Of a stretch of DNA of 64,000 bases, positions 33,499 through 41,457 are shown one piece after another. Position 1 is the stretch's first letter; each line of letters starts with the position of its first letter. The notes beneath the pieces are model-generated. The model saw only the letters and a list, made by a program, of their open reading frames with translations. It made no database searches and had not been told where the DNA came from. Origin of the DNA: Treponema sp. UBA4267 (GTDB taxonomy: Bacteria; Spirochaetota; Spirochaetia; Treponematales; Treponemataceae); assembly GCA_002395155.1 (NCBI GenBank), contig DGWD01000006.1, forward strand, positions 1-64,000, written 5' to 3'. A program made the translations under genes and the position numbers.

Positions 33499-35241
33499 TT
33501 GAAAAAGCCTATTTATTTAAAACCAAAATTTCTCTTTTTCCTGGCTGCATTGTTTCTATGTAGTCCGCTTAATGCTGCCCGTAAAAAAAAGACAACAGAT
33601 CTTCCTGTTGAAAGCGGGGTAGAGGGGACTCTTTCAAAAGGCGATGCCATTAAAATTTCTTCTAAAAAAAGAACTTACTTCAATAAAATAGATCCAGAAA
33701 TTCTTGCCGGTGTAGAAATGGGGTCTCCCGATTCCATAAGGGCAGCTATGCAGAAAATAAGAAAAAATGATTCTGAGTATGCTGATAATGAAAAGGTTCT
33801 TATTGTTATTGCTTCTGAAATTATGCAGATAGTATGGCCTTCCGAAAAAATTAACTGGGAAATACCGGTAGCACCTGATGACAATCCTTATATAGGAGCT
33901 CTGGAATCTGCTAAACAGGGTATTTTTGATTCAAGTACAGGTAATGTTGATTTTCTTACAATCCTTCTTCCTGCCCTTGTCATTTTTACTCCAGGCTTAG
34001 ATTCCTCTGTTGTAGCGGCTTGTAGAACTTGTATAACAAATGCCCTTACAATCAAACCAGAATCCATACTTGCCAATTATCTTATGGCTTATCTTTTGGA
34101 GAAGGAATCTGATTATACTGATATAGAAACATATCTTGCCCAGGCTTATGGAAACTCTCCAAATACCGAAGAAATTACCCTGGCTTATGTAAGAATTCTT
34201 AGAAGAAATAATAACCTTGAACTTGCTAAAACAATTTTGGCCGGTTTATCTGGAAGCGAAAATAATCTTAGTGTTTTAAAACAAAATGCCTATATTGCCT
34301 TTGATACGGGAGACTTTCAGTCGGCAGAACTTTATGTAGCCAAAGTTTTACAGCAAAATCCAAATGACCTTGAATTCCTTCTTTTCCGTGTAAAAATTCT
34401 GATTGAAAAAAATGATTATATTCATGCCGTATCCCTGCTTGATGTTTATGCCCGCCAGGAATCTGAATCAATTGATTACCTGCTTTTAAGGGCAAAAGTT
34501 CAGTTGGATTGGTCTAAAAATACAAATGCCGCTACAGAAACTGTAGAAAAAGCTATTAATCTTTATCCTGGAAATGAGCAGGCTCTTATGCTTGCCGCAA
34601 AAATTTCTTCTATAACAGATGCACCTGTTGCTGGTAAATATGCCGATGACTTGACTTCGCAGGTGCTTTTAAGAGATCCAGACAATAAGGATGCAATGCT
34701 TTATGCCTTAAAAGGACTTATAAAAAGGGAAAACTGGCAGGAAGCATATGAAATAAGCAAAAAATTAATTTCTCTGCCAAATGTAAACAGTGAAGTAGTT
34801 TCTATGTATGTAGAAACATGTCTTAAGCTGAATAAAAATAATGAAGCTTATGAGTATGCCCGCCGTCAGTTAGAACTAAGACCAAATGATGAAGATGTGC
34901 TCCAGGCCTATATCCTTGCTTATACAAAAGTTGGAAACAGGGATATGGTTCTAAAATATATAGATAATCTTATGGCTACTTCATCATCAAAAATGAAAAG
35001 TTATCTCTATTATAGAAGAAGTTTCCTTCAGATGACCGAAGAGGGAGCTTTGGCAGATTTACGTTCCAGCCTTATTTCTAACCCAAGAAATGATGATGCC
35101 CTCTTCCGTCTTTATGAACTCTATTTTAATAAAAAAGACTACCGCAAGGCACAGTACTATTTACGTCAGGTAGTAGCAATTAATCCAAATGACAATTCTG
35201 TAAAACAGTTAAATGAAGCTCTTACAAAATTAATGCAGTAA
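33499..35241 (+). CDS. Exported TPR-repeat protein
   Basis: The 580-residue protein begins with a signal peptide (MKKPIYLKPKFLFFLAALFLCSPLNAA, read from a TTG start) and is almost entirely tetratricopeptide-type helical pairs from about residue 190 to the end (NAYIAFDTGDFQSAELYVAKVL, LLLRAKVQLDWSK, YRKAQYYLRQVVAINPND). TPR superhelices are protein-binding scaffolds, here in the periplasm. The ribosome site is weak (GGGTAA, 7 nt before the TTG). It lies between an unknown membrane protein and the Sec accessory genes; yajC has its own promoter after this gene. No specific partner can be named. Confidence 0.82.
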   Translation: MKKPIYLKPKFLFFLAALFLCSPLNAARKKKTTDLPVESGVEGTLSKGDAIKISSKKRTYFNKIDPEILAGVEMGSPDSIRAAMQKIRKNDSEYADNEKVLIVIASEIMQIVWPSEKINWEIPVAPDDNPYIGALESAKQGIFDSSTGNVDFLTILLPALVIFTPGLDSSVVAACRTCITNALTIKPESILANYLMAYLLEKESDYTDIETYLAQAYGNSPNTEEITLAYVRILRRNNNLELAKTILAGLSGSENNLSVLKQNAYIAFDTGDFQSAELYVAKVLQQNPNDLEFLLFRVKILIEKNDYIHAVSLLDVYARQESESIDYLLLRAKVQLDWSKNTNAATETVEKAINLYPGNEQALMLAAKISSITDAPVAGKYADDLTSQVLLRDPDNKDAMLYALKGLIKRENWQEAYEISKKLISLPNVNSEVVSMYVETCLKLNKNNEAYEYARRQLELRPNDEDVLQAYILAYTKVGNRDMVLKYIDNLMATSSSKMKSYLYYRRSFLQMTEEGALADLRSSLISNPRNDDALFRLYELYFNKKDYRKAQYYLRQVVAINPNDNSVKQLNEALTKLMQ

Positions 35242-35258
35242 AAGCCAGATTTCAAACA

Positions 35259-35287
35259 TTGATTATGGGTCTAAATAGTGATATAAT
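35259..35287 (+). promoter_or_regulatory. Promoter of yajC-secD-secF
   Basis: TTGATT (35259-35264), 17 bases, perfect TATAAT (35282-35287). The leader of about 45 nt carries the AGGATGGA ribosome site. Confidence 0.7.
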
Positions 35288-35338
35288 TTTCGATACTGAT
35301 TTTATTGTCAGATTTTAACATTTAGGATGGAATTATAT

Positions 35339-35770
35339 ATGTCATCATTTATCCCATTTTTAGAGTCAGCTACAGGATCTGCTGGCAGTGCCTCAACATC
35401 ATCTTCATTAATTGGAACTTTGATTCCATTTTTGTTGATTGCTGTAATTTTTTATTTCTTCTTAATTCGCCCACAGAATAAGAAACAGAAGGAAACTGAA
35501 AAAATGCTTAATGCATTGAAGAAGGGTGATAAAGTAATCACTATTGGTGGTATTCACGGAACAGTTTCTTCAGTAAAAGAAAAGACAGTAATTGTTAAAG
35601 TTGATGATGATTGTAAATTAGAATTCAATCGTACTGCAATTTCAAGCGTAGAGCTGTCTGATGAAGAAAAGGCTAAACTTGCAGAAGAAGCTGCTGCAAA
35701 GAAAGCTGCAAAAAAAATTGGTAAAAAATCTTCAGCTGCTGAAGAAGCAAAAACTGAAGAAAACAAATAA
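35339..35770 (+). CDS. yajC: Sec translocon accessory protein YajC
   Basis: YajC is the small subunit that works with SecDF to help protein export. The 143-residue protein has one membrane helix (about 22-42, LIGTLIPFLLIAVIFYFFLI), then the family signature RPQNKKQKETEKMLNALKKGDKVITIGGIHGTV and a Lys/Ala/Glu-rich tail (about 110-143). The ATG at 35339 is used because AGGATGGA stands just upstream; the in-frame ATG at 35327 overlaps that ribosome site. It heads the yajC-secD-secF operon, with 17 bases to secD. Confidence 0.95.
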   Translation: MSSFIPFLESATGSAGSASTSSSLIGTLIPFLLIAVIFYFFLIRPQNKKQKETEKMLNALKKGDKVITIGGIHGTVSSVKEKTVIVKVDDDCKLEFNRTAISSVELSDEEKAKLAEEAAAKKAAKKIGKKSSAAEEAKTEENK

Positions 35771-35787
35771 GTTGGAGTATTAAAAAA

Positions 35788-37536
35788 ATGAACAAACGAA
35801 CTCGTTTAGTAGTTCTGCTTGCTGTTTTAGCTCTTTGTTTTGTATTCCTTTGGCCATCAATTTCATGGTATGGAAGAACAGCAAAGGAACTTCAGCAGCT
35901 TGCTTTAGGTTCAACAGAAAACATTAAAAGTTATGCTGAACTGATGGCCGCAGAAGATGTACGTGAAATTAAGGCTTTGGTAGCACAGGATTCAAGTGCC
36001 GCTTTGCCAGAACAGTTTGAATGGTTAAAGAAGGATGTTACAAAGCAATACAAATTAATGGGAAAGAAGGCTGCAAATCCTCTTACAGTAAAAGATGTAG
36101 TAGCTGCTTATGATAATGAAGCTGAATTTATGTCAGTAATTCAGTCAAAGTATCGTGATCAGATTTTAAAAGCTAAAAGATACTATGAAAATTCTGTAAA
36201 GCTTGGTTTGGATTTGTCTGGTGGTATGAACATCATCGTTAAGGCAGATTTGGACAAGGCTCTTGAATCTATGGGTGATTCAGTAACTACTGATAACCGT
36301 GCAGAAGTAAAGAAAGAAGCAATGGCTAATGCTATTGATAACCTTTCTAGCCGTATCGATAGATTTGGTCTTACTTCTCCAGTAATTCGCCAGCAGGGTG
36401 AAGATCGTATTTATATTGAAATTCCTGGTGCTGCTCAGGCAGACGCAATCAATACATTGATTATGGGTAAGGGTATTTTGAACTTCCGTCTTGTTGATAA
36501 TGAAGCTACAAATACTTTCAAAGCATATTATGCTCTGCATCCAGCTACAACTTTCAATGCTACAGGCGATTTAATGGATGCTTCTATTATTCCTGAAGAT
36601 TGCGAAGTATTTGGTGTTTATACAAAAGATGAATATGGTCTTGATGAACGCTATGACTGGTTGGTTGTAAAGAAGGAAATTGCTCTTGATGGTCAGCATG
36701 TAAAATCAGCTCAGGTAACAAATGATGAATTTACAAATCAGCCTGAAGTTGTATTTAATCTTGATGCAGAAGGTGCTCAGATTTTTGCTGAATTCACTGG
36801 AGCTCATGTTGGCGATAATCTTGCAATCGTAAGTGATAACAAGGTTAAATCTAACGCTCGTATTCAGACTGCTATTACTGGTGGTTCAGTTTCTCTTTCT
36901 GGTGGATTCTCTTATGATGAAGCTGAAAATATCAGAAAGGTATTGCAGACAGCCTGGTTGAACGTGCCTCTTGAAGTTGAAAGCCAGCAGGTAATTGGTG
37001 CTTCTCTTGGTGATGAAGCTATTCATCAGGGAATTATGGCCATTATCCTTGGTCTTGGTTTGATTCTTGTATTCATGTTAGTTTTCTACAAGGCATCTGG
37101 TATAAATGCAGTTGTTGCTCAGGTTTTGAACTTGTATATGATGTTCTCTATCCTTTCAGCTTTTAATTACACTCTTACACTTTCATCAATCGCCGGTATG
37201 ATTCTTACAATCGGTATGGCCGTTGATGCCAATGTACTTGTATTTGAACGTATTAAAGAAGAGTTGAGACAGGGTAAAACTCGTGCAGTTGCAATTGCTA
37301 TGGGATTCGATAATGCATTCTGGGCAATTCTTGACTCTAACATTACAACCTTTATTGCTGCTATGTTCCTTGCCGCTCTTGGAACTGGAGCTGTACAGGG
37401 ATTCGCAGTTTCATTGGCAATAGGTGTAATTTCATCTGTGTTCACAGCTTTGTTCGTATCTCGCTTAATGTTCGACTTTGATACAGATGTTCTTCATGCT
37501 AAGAAAGTAAGCATTGGTTGGGGGATTAAACAATGA
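35788..37536 (+). CDS. secD: Protein translocase subunit SecD
   Basis: This is the 582-residue half of the proton-driven SecDF motor that pulls proteins from the periplasmic side of SecYEG. It has an N-terminal membrane helix (about 6-25), a large periplasmic P1 domain with the family motif LGLDLSGGMNIIVKAD, and five C-terminal membrane helices starting with LGDEAIHQGIMAIILGLGLIL. The RND-type core motif GMAVDANVLVFERIKEELRQG is intact, including the Asp needed for proton flow. The length is normal for secD. Its stop overlaps the secF start by four bases (ATGA). Confidence 0.97.
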   Translation: MNKRTRLVVLLAVLALCFVFLWPSISWYGRTAKELQQLALGSTENIKSYAELMAAEDVREIKALVAQDSSAALPEQFEWLKKDVTKQYKLMGKKAANPLTVKDVVAAYDNEAEFMSVIQSKYRDQILKAKRYYENSVKLGLDLSGGMNIIVKADLDKALESMGDSVTTDNRAEVKKEAMANAIDNLSSRIDRFGLTSPVIRQQGEDRIYIEIPGAAQADAINTLIMGKGILNFRLVDNEATNTFKAYYALHPATTFNATGDLMDASIIPEDCEVFGVYTKDEYGLDERYDWLVVKKEIALDGQHVKSAQVTNDEFTNQPEVVFNLDAEGAQIFAEFTGAHVGDNLAIVSDNKVKSNARIQTAITGGSVSLSGGFSYDEAENIRKVLQTAWLNVPLEVESQQVIGASLGDEAIHQGIMAIILGLGLILVFMLVFYKASGINAVVAQVLNLYMMFSILSAFNYTLTLSSIAGMILTIGMAVDANVLVFERIKEELRQGKTRAVAIAMGFDNAFWAILDSNITTFIAAMFLAALGTGAVQGFAVSLAIGVISSVFTALFVSRLMFDFDTDVLHAKKVSIGWGIKQ

Positions 37537-38744
37537 AAAAGACAATAAACTTTAGTAAAGGATTTATTCCTGCATCAATCATCAGCTGCTTAATTATTAT
37601 TTTTGGACTTGTTGGTCTTTTTACAAAAGGAATCAACTTAGGTTTGGATTTTAAGCCTGGTCTTATTGAAGAAGTTCGTGTTGCTAATCCTGTAGCAAAC
37701 ATTGTTTATAATGGTTCTGCAAAGATTTCTGTTGAATTGTCTGCTGGTCAGATGGATTTGATTATTTCTGGTACAGGTGCTACAAACGAAACTAAATCTT
37801 TCAATTTTGCAGTACTTACAGATGTAAACTCTTTGGCTGCAGAAGTAAATAAGGTTGATGGTGTTGTAATGACTGTTAATGACGGTTCTTACGATACAAC
37901 AAAATTATTCTTGAACTCGGCTGCATCAACACAGCTTACAACTACACCTTTGCAGATTTATCCTGCAGGTACTTCTTCTATTACAACTGATGATTTAAGA
38001 GATGCACTTGGAAGTGAAAATGTTTCTATTAAGCAGCTTGGTTCAGGGGCAGATGCTTCTTACCAGATTCGTATGGCAGTAGCCGAAGGTGATGGACAGG
38101 AAGATTTACAGTCAGCTGTAAATGAAAAACTTAACAATAAGTTTGGAAAAGATAATGTTGCTATTGTAAAGACAGACTTTATTGGTGCTGGAATGTCTAA
38201 GTCTACAACTCAGAAATCAATTATTATGTTCGTATTCGTTGTACTTTTGATTTGGTTGTATGCCGCTATTCGTTTCCACTGGGACTTTGCTTTAGGTGCT
38301 GTAATTGCTTTGCTCCACGATACTTTGATTATGCTCACATTTATCTGCTGGTCTGGTATGGAATTCTCTACAACAGTTTTGGCTGCTGTACTTACAATTG
38401 TAGGTTACTCAATCAACGCTACTGTAGTTATTTTGGACCGCATCCGTTACAACTTAAAGATGATGCCAGAAGTAAAGAGTTTTAATGAAATTTTGAACAA
38501 ATCTTTGTCTGATACTTTGGTTCGCTCTATTTTGACAACAGTTACAACTTTGATGGCTGTAGTTTCTTTGTATGTTTTCACAACTGGAAGCATCAAAGAC
38601 TTCTCTCTTGCTTTGATTGTAGGTTTGATTAGTGGTATGTACTCATCAATCTTTATTTCAAGTGCATTTATCAGTCTTTCAAGAAAGAACTGGAAGCCAG
38701 AATTCGGTGTTCACCATTCATTAAAATCTGGTTCTGAAGAGTAG
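37533..38744 (+). CDS. secF: Protein translocase subunit SecF
   Basis: This is the partner of SecD, 403 residues with six membrane helices. It has the signature ...INLGLDFKPGLIEEV near the N-terminus, the helix KSIIMFVFVVLLIWLYAAIRFHW, and the core VGYSINATVVILDRIRYNL followed by SLSDTLVRSILTTVTTLMAV. The family usually has GxDFxGG; here it is GLDFKPG, a spirochaete-style variation. The periplasmic domain (about 35-210) is longer than in E. coli. The gene overlaps secD by four bases and is followed by a strong terminator. Confidence 0.96.
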   Translation: MKKTINFSKGFIPASIISCLIIIFGLVGLFTKGINLGLDFKPGLIEEVRVANPVANIVYNGSAKISVELSAGQMDLIISGTGATNETKSFNFAVLTDVNSLAAEVNKVDGVVMTVNDGSYDTTKLFLNSAASTQLTTTPLQIYPAGTSSITTDDLRDALGSENVSIKQLGSGADASYQIRMAVAEGDGQEDLQSAVNEKLNNKFGKDNVAIVKTDFIGAGMSKSTTQKSIIMFVFVVLLIWLYAAIRFHWDFALGAVIALLHDTLIMLTFICWSGMEFSTTVLAAVLTIVGYSINATVVILDRIRYNLKMMPEVKSFNEILNKSLSDTLVRSILTTVTTLMAVVSLYVFTTGSIKDFSLALIVGLISGMYSSIFISSAFISLSRKNWKPEFGVHHSLKSGSEE

Positions 38745-38763
38745 TTAGATTTTTTGTTTATAA

Positions 38764-38794
38764 AACGTCCTGTTTACGCAGGGCGTTTTTTTTT
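38764..38794 (+). terminator. Intrinsic terminator of the yajC-secD-secF operon
   Basis: The stem AACGTCCTG (38764-38772) / CAGGGCGTT (38779-38787), with one G-T pair, is followed by T9. Confidence 0.9.
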
Positions 38795-38800
38795 GTGCAC

Positions 38801-38855
38801 TTTTTGCTTAGCAAAAATGCGTTAATTAAACAATGGCGTTTACGGCATTGTTTAA
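38801..38855. repeat. Two further hairpins after the secF terminator
   Basis: TTTTTGC-TTA-GCAAAAA (38801-38817) and the 10-bp perfect arms TTAAACAATG (38826-38835) / CATTGTTTAA (38846-38855) follow the terminator. They lie between secF and ispH; neither has a clear T run. Their role is unknown. Confidence 0.6.
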
Positions 38856-38914
38856 TTTGCCCTTAAAGATTTACCTGTGTTTCAAAAAAATCCTCTTTAT
38901 GTTATCTTATTGCT

Positions 38915-39772
38915 ATGCAAGTTATTCGTTCTGATGTTATGGGCTTTTGTTTTGGTGTAAGGCGTGCCGTTGAATGGGCACAAAAGGCTCTGTCAGAAAA
39001 TTCTCAAAATAAAGTTTATTCTCTTGGTCCTCTAATTCATAATGAAAGTGCTTTAAGGGCATTGGGGCAAGAAGGTTTAAAAACTGTGGAATCTGATGAT
39101 GTAGAAGCAATTCCTTCTGGAGCTGTTGTAATAATCAGAGCTCATGGTGTTCCTCCATCACTTGTAAAAAAATTGGAAGAGAAGGGCTGTAAAATTGTAG
39201 ATGCAACATGTCCAAGAGTAAAGGCCAGTCAAAAAATGGTGGAACGTTATTCTTCGGATGATGATTATGTGGTTCTTGCAGGCGATAGAAATCATGGGGA
39301 AGTAATTGCAATTGCGGGTTATGCCGGAAAAAATTTTTGCCAGATACAGAATTACGAAGAAGCTAAATATTTTAAAATACCAGATGTAGAAAATAAACAT
39401 GTAGTTCTTTTGGGGCAAACAACCTACAGTCCTGTAGAATTTGAAAAAATTACAAATCTGTTTAAATCTGAATTTAAGAATCTGGATGTAATGAATACAA
39501 TTTGTCCTGCTACTAATGAAAGACAAAATGCACTTTTAGAATTATGCAAAAAAGTTGATGGAGTTCTGGTAATTGGTGGAAAAATGTCCGCTAATACTAA
39601 GAGACTTTATCAAACTGCTAGTGAACATTGTAAGTATGCGGCTCATATTCAGACTGCTGCAGATATTCCGGAGGAGTTTTTTAGCTTGGAAAAAGTTGGA
39701 ATAACTGCCGGAGCTTCTACTCCAGACGAAATTATTGACCAGGTAGAGGCAGCTCTTCTTCATCATAAATAG
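38915..39772 (+). CDS. ispH: 4-hydroxy-3-methylbut-2-enyl diphosphate reductase
   Basis: IspH (LytB) carries out the last step of the MEP pathway, reducing HMBPP to IPP and DMAPP with an iron-sulfur cluster. The 285-residue protein has the three cluster cysteines: Cys12 in MGFCFGVRRAV, one in DATCPRVKASQ and one in NTICPATNERQ. It also has the substrate-binding histidines in RAHGVPP and DRNHGEV and ends with TAGASTPDEIIDQV. The length is standard for the stand-alone enzyme. A TATCTT sequence ends 6 nt before the ATG, which may be a leaderless promoter, but the -35 match is weak. Presence implies that the organism makes isoprenoids by the MEP route. Confidence 0.96.
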   Translation: MQVIRSDVMGFCFGVRRAVEWAQKALSENSQNKVYSLGPLIHNESALRALGQEGLKTVESDDVEAIPSGAVVIIRAHGVPPSLVKKLEEKGCKIVDATCPRVKASQKMVERYSSDDDYVVLAGDRNHGEVIAIAGYAGKNFCQIQNYEEAKYFKIPDVENKHVVLLGQTTYSPVEFEKITNLFKSEFKNLDVMNTICPATNERQNALLELCKKVDGVLVIGGKMSANTKRLYQTASEHCKYAAHIQTAADIPEEFFSLEKVGITAGASTPDEIIDQVEAALLHHK

Positions 39773-39779
39773 GGGATTG

Positions 39780-39808
39780 TTGAAAAGACATCTTTAATCT
39801 GATATAAT
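39780..39808 (+). promoter_or_regulatory. ndk promoter, near-leaderless
   Basis: TTGAAA (39780-39785), 17 bases, perfect TATAAT (39803-39808), then 9 bases to the ATG at 39818. The predicted leader is 2-3 nt. The AAGGA in this gap is too close to the ATG to act as a normal ribosome site. Confidence 0.7.
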
Positions 39809-39817
39809 ACAAGGATT

Positions 39818-40261
39818 ATGAGTAGATGTTTTGCTATGTTAAAACCAGGTGTAGTTAATAGACGTCTGGTAGGTGAAGTTATTTCGCGCCTTGAAAAAAA
39901 AGGATTTAAGATTGTTGGTTTAAAATTAGTTCACCCAACAAAAGAATTGGCTGCAGCACATTATGCTGAGCACCAGGGAAAGCCATTTTATGATGGTCTT
40001 ATTAATTATTTGGTTTCAGGACCCGTTGTAGCAATTGCTTTACAGGCAGATGATTGTGTAGCATTAGTTAGAAAATTGGTAGGTAAAACAAAGCCAACAG
40101 AAGCTGAACCAGGAACAATTCGTGGTGATTATTGTACACACACAGAACGTAATATTATTCATGCATCTGACAGCGACGAATCTGCTGAACGTGAATTAAA
40201 GCTCTGGTTTAAAGACGAAGAAATATTTGATTGGACCGATTGTGAAGCCGGTTGGTATTAA
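39818..40261 (+). CDS. ndk: Nucleoside diphosphate kinase
   Basis: This enzyme exchanges phosphate between nucleoside tri- and diphosphates to balance nucleotide pools. The 147-residue protein has CFAMLKPGVVNRRLVGEVISR at the start and the catalytic histidine in RNIIHASDSDESAERE. The length matches the family. A promoter with perfect TATAAT ends 9 nt before the ATG. Only 130 bases separate it from gpsA, and these hold a palindromic promoter, a hairpin and an intrinsic terminator. Confidence 0.96.
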   Translation: MSRCFAMLKPGVVNRRLVGEVISRLEKKGFKIVGLKLVHPTKELAAAHYAEHQGKPFYDGLINYLVSGPVVAIALQADDCVALVRKLVGKTKPTEAEPGTIRGDYCTHTERNIIHASDSDESAERELKLWFKDEEIFDWTDCEAGWY

Positions 40262-40266
40262 TCGTT

Positions 40267-40295
40267 TTGTTATATAATAGATTCTATTATATAAT
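40267..40295 (+). promoter_or_regulatory. Candidate gpsA promoter overlapped by a perfect palindrome
   Basis: TTGTTA (40267-40272), 17 bases, TATAAT (40290-40295). The spacer and most of the -10 box fall inside the perfect 12-bp inverted repeat TTATATAATAGA / TCTATTATATAA (40270-40294, one-base centre), which looks like an operator. Confidence 0.5.
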
Positions 40296-40303
40296 TTAAA
40301 ATA

Positions 40304-40335
40304 TATAGAAGAGACTAGTTTAAGTTTCTTCTATA
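40304..40335 (+). promoter_or_regulatory. Leader hairpin upstream of gpsA
   Basis: TATAGAAGAGAC (40304-40315) pairs with GTTTCTTCTATA (40324-40335) with one G-T pair and an 8-base loop. No T run follows, so it is not a terminator itself. It would sit at the 5' end of a transcript from the 40267 promoter. Confidence 0.5.
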
Positions 40336-40345
40336 AAAAATATTT

Positions 40346-40370
40346 AAAGGCTCCTTATGGAGCTTTTTTT
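40346..40370 (+). terminator. Intrinsic terminator between ndk and gpsA
   Basis: The nine-pair stem AAAGGCTCC (40346-40354) / GGAGCTTTT, loop TTAT, ends in T7. It lies only 21 bases before the gpsA ATG. Confidence 0.85.
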
Positions 40371-40391
40371 ATAGGTTGGAGATAGATAAAA

Positions 40392-41438
40392 ATGGAAAGT
40401 AAATCAGTCGGAGTTATTGGTGGTGGTGCCTGGGGTACAGGTTTAGCACAAGCTCTTGCTAGAGGAAATCATAATGTTCAGATTTGGGCATTGGAAGATG
40501 AAGTTGTTGAATCTATCAACAAAGAGCATGAAAATAAACGATATCTACCTGGTTATAAATTATCTGAAAAAATAACTTGTTCAAACGATATTATTGAAGT
40601 TGCAACTGGAAAAGAATTCATTTTTATTGCTTCTCCATCACTTTATCTTGCAAGTACTGTTTCTAAAATTGTAAATGTACCAAATATTGCAGATGGTTCT
40701 ACTGTAATTGCGGCTCTTACCAAGGGCTTTGTTCCATCTGAAAAAGGACCTGGTTTAATTCTTGATACAATTGAAGCTTCTTTGCCAGAAGTTTATAAGG
40801 ATTGTACTGTTTATGTTGCAGGTCCATCTCATGCTGAAGAGGTTGCAATGGGCAAACTTACAGGTTTGGTTGCTGCTTCTTTAAATCCAAAAAACTCTAT
40901 TAGAGTTCGTGAGCTTTTGAAGGTTCCAGGACTTTATTCTGTATCAAGTTTTGATGTTGTTGGAGTTCAGATTTGTGCCGCTGCAAAGAATGTTGTGGCT
41001 GTTGTTTACGGAGCTTTGGATGCTCTTGCTGAAACTTCTGATTATTTTGGAGATAATGCAGAAAGTTTGCTCATGGCTGCTGGTTTGAATGAAATTCAGA
41101 CTTTGGGCTTTGCAATGGGTGCAACTCATGCAGAAACTTTTACTTCTATTTCTGGGGTAGGAGATTTGGACGTAACTTGTAAATCAAAATACGGAAGAAA
41201 CAGACGTTTTGGTCAGGACTTAATCAAAACTGATATGCTTTCTAAGTTTAAGAATATAGATGATTTGATTGCAAACGTATCTAAAATTGGATATTTGCCA
41301 GAAGGTGCGATTGCTTGTAAATATGTACATGAAATTTCTCAGAAAAAAGAACTTAAGTTGCCTTTGTCGGACGGCCTTTACAAGGTTTTGAATAAGGAAA
41401 TGACAGTTACTGAAGTTCTTAAAAATTTGCAGAAATAA
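40392..41438 (+). CDS. gpsA: Glycerol-3-phosphate dehydrogenase [NAD(P)+]
   Basis: GpsA makes sn-glycerol-3-phosphate from dihydroxyacetone phosphate for phospholipids. The 348-residue protein has the Rossmann motif GVIGGGAWGTGLAQALARGN (6-25), the AGPSHAEEVAMGK segment and the substrate/catalytic lysine in CAAAKNVVAV. The C-terminal domain closes with KSKYGRNRRFG and LPEGAIACKYVHEI. GGAG stands 10 nt before the ATG. Because an intrinsic terminator ends 21 bases upstream, expression must come from read-through of that terminator. ffh follows after 19 bases. Confidence 0.95.
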   Translation: MESKSVGVIGGGAWGTGLAQALARGNHNVQIWALEDEVVESINKEHENKRYLPGYKLSEKITCSNDIIEVATGKEFIFIASPSLYLASTVSKIVNVPNIADGSTVIAALTKGFVPSEKGPGLILDTIEASLPEVYKDCTVYVAGPSHAEEVAMGKLTGLVAASLNPKNSIRVRELLKVPGLYSVSSFDVVGVQICAAAKNVVAVVYGALDALAETSDYFGDNAESLLMAAGLNEIQTLGFAMGATHAETFTSISGVGDLDVTCKSKYGRNRRFGQDLIKTDMLSKFKNIDDLIANVSKIGYLPEGAIACKYVHEISQKKELKLPLSDGLYKVLNKEMTVTEVLKNLQK

Positions 41439-41457
41439 GTGACCGTGGAGATTTAAG

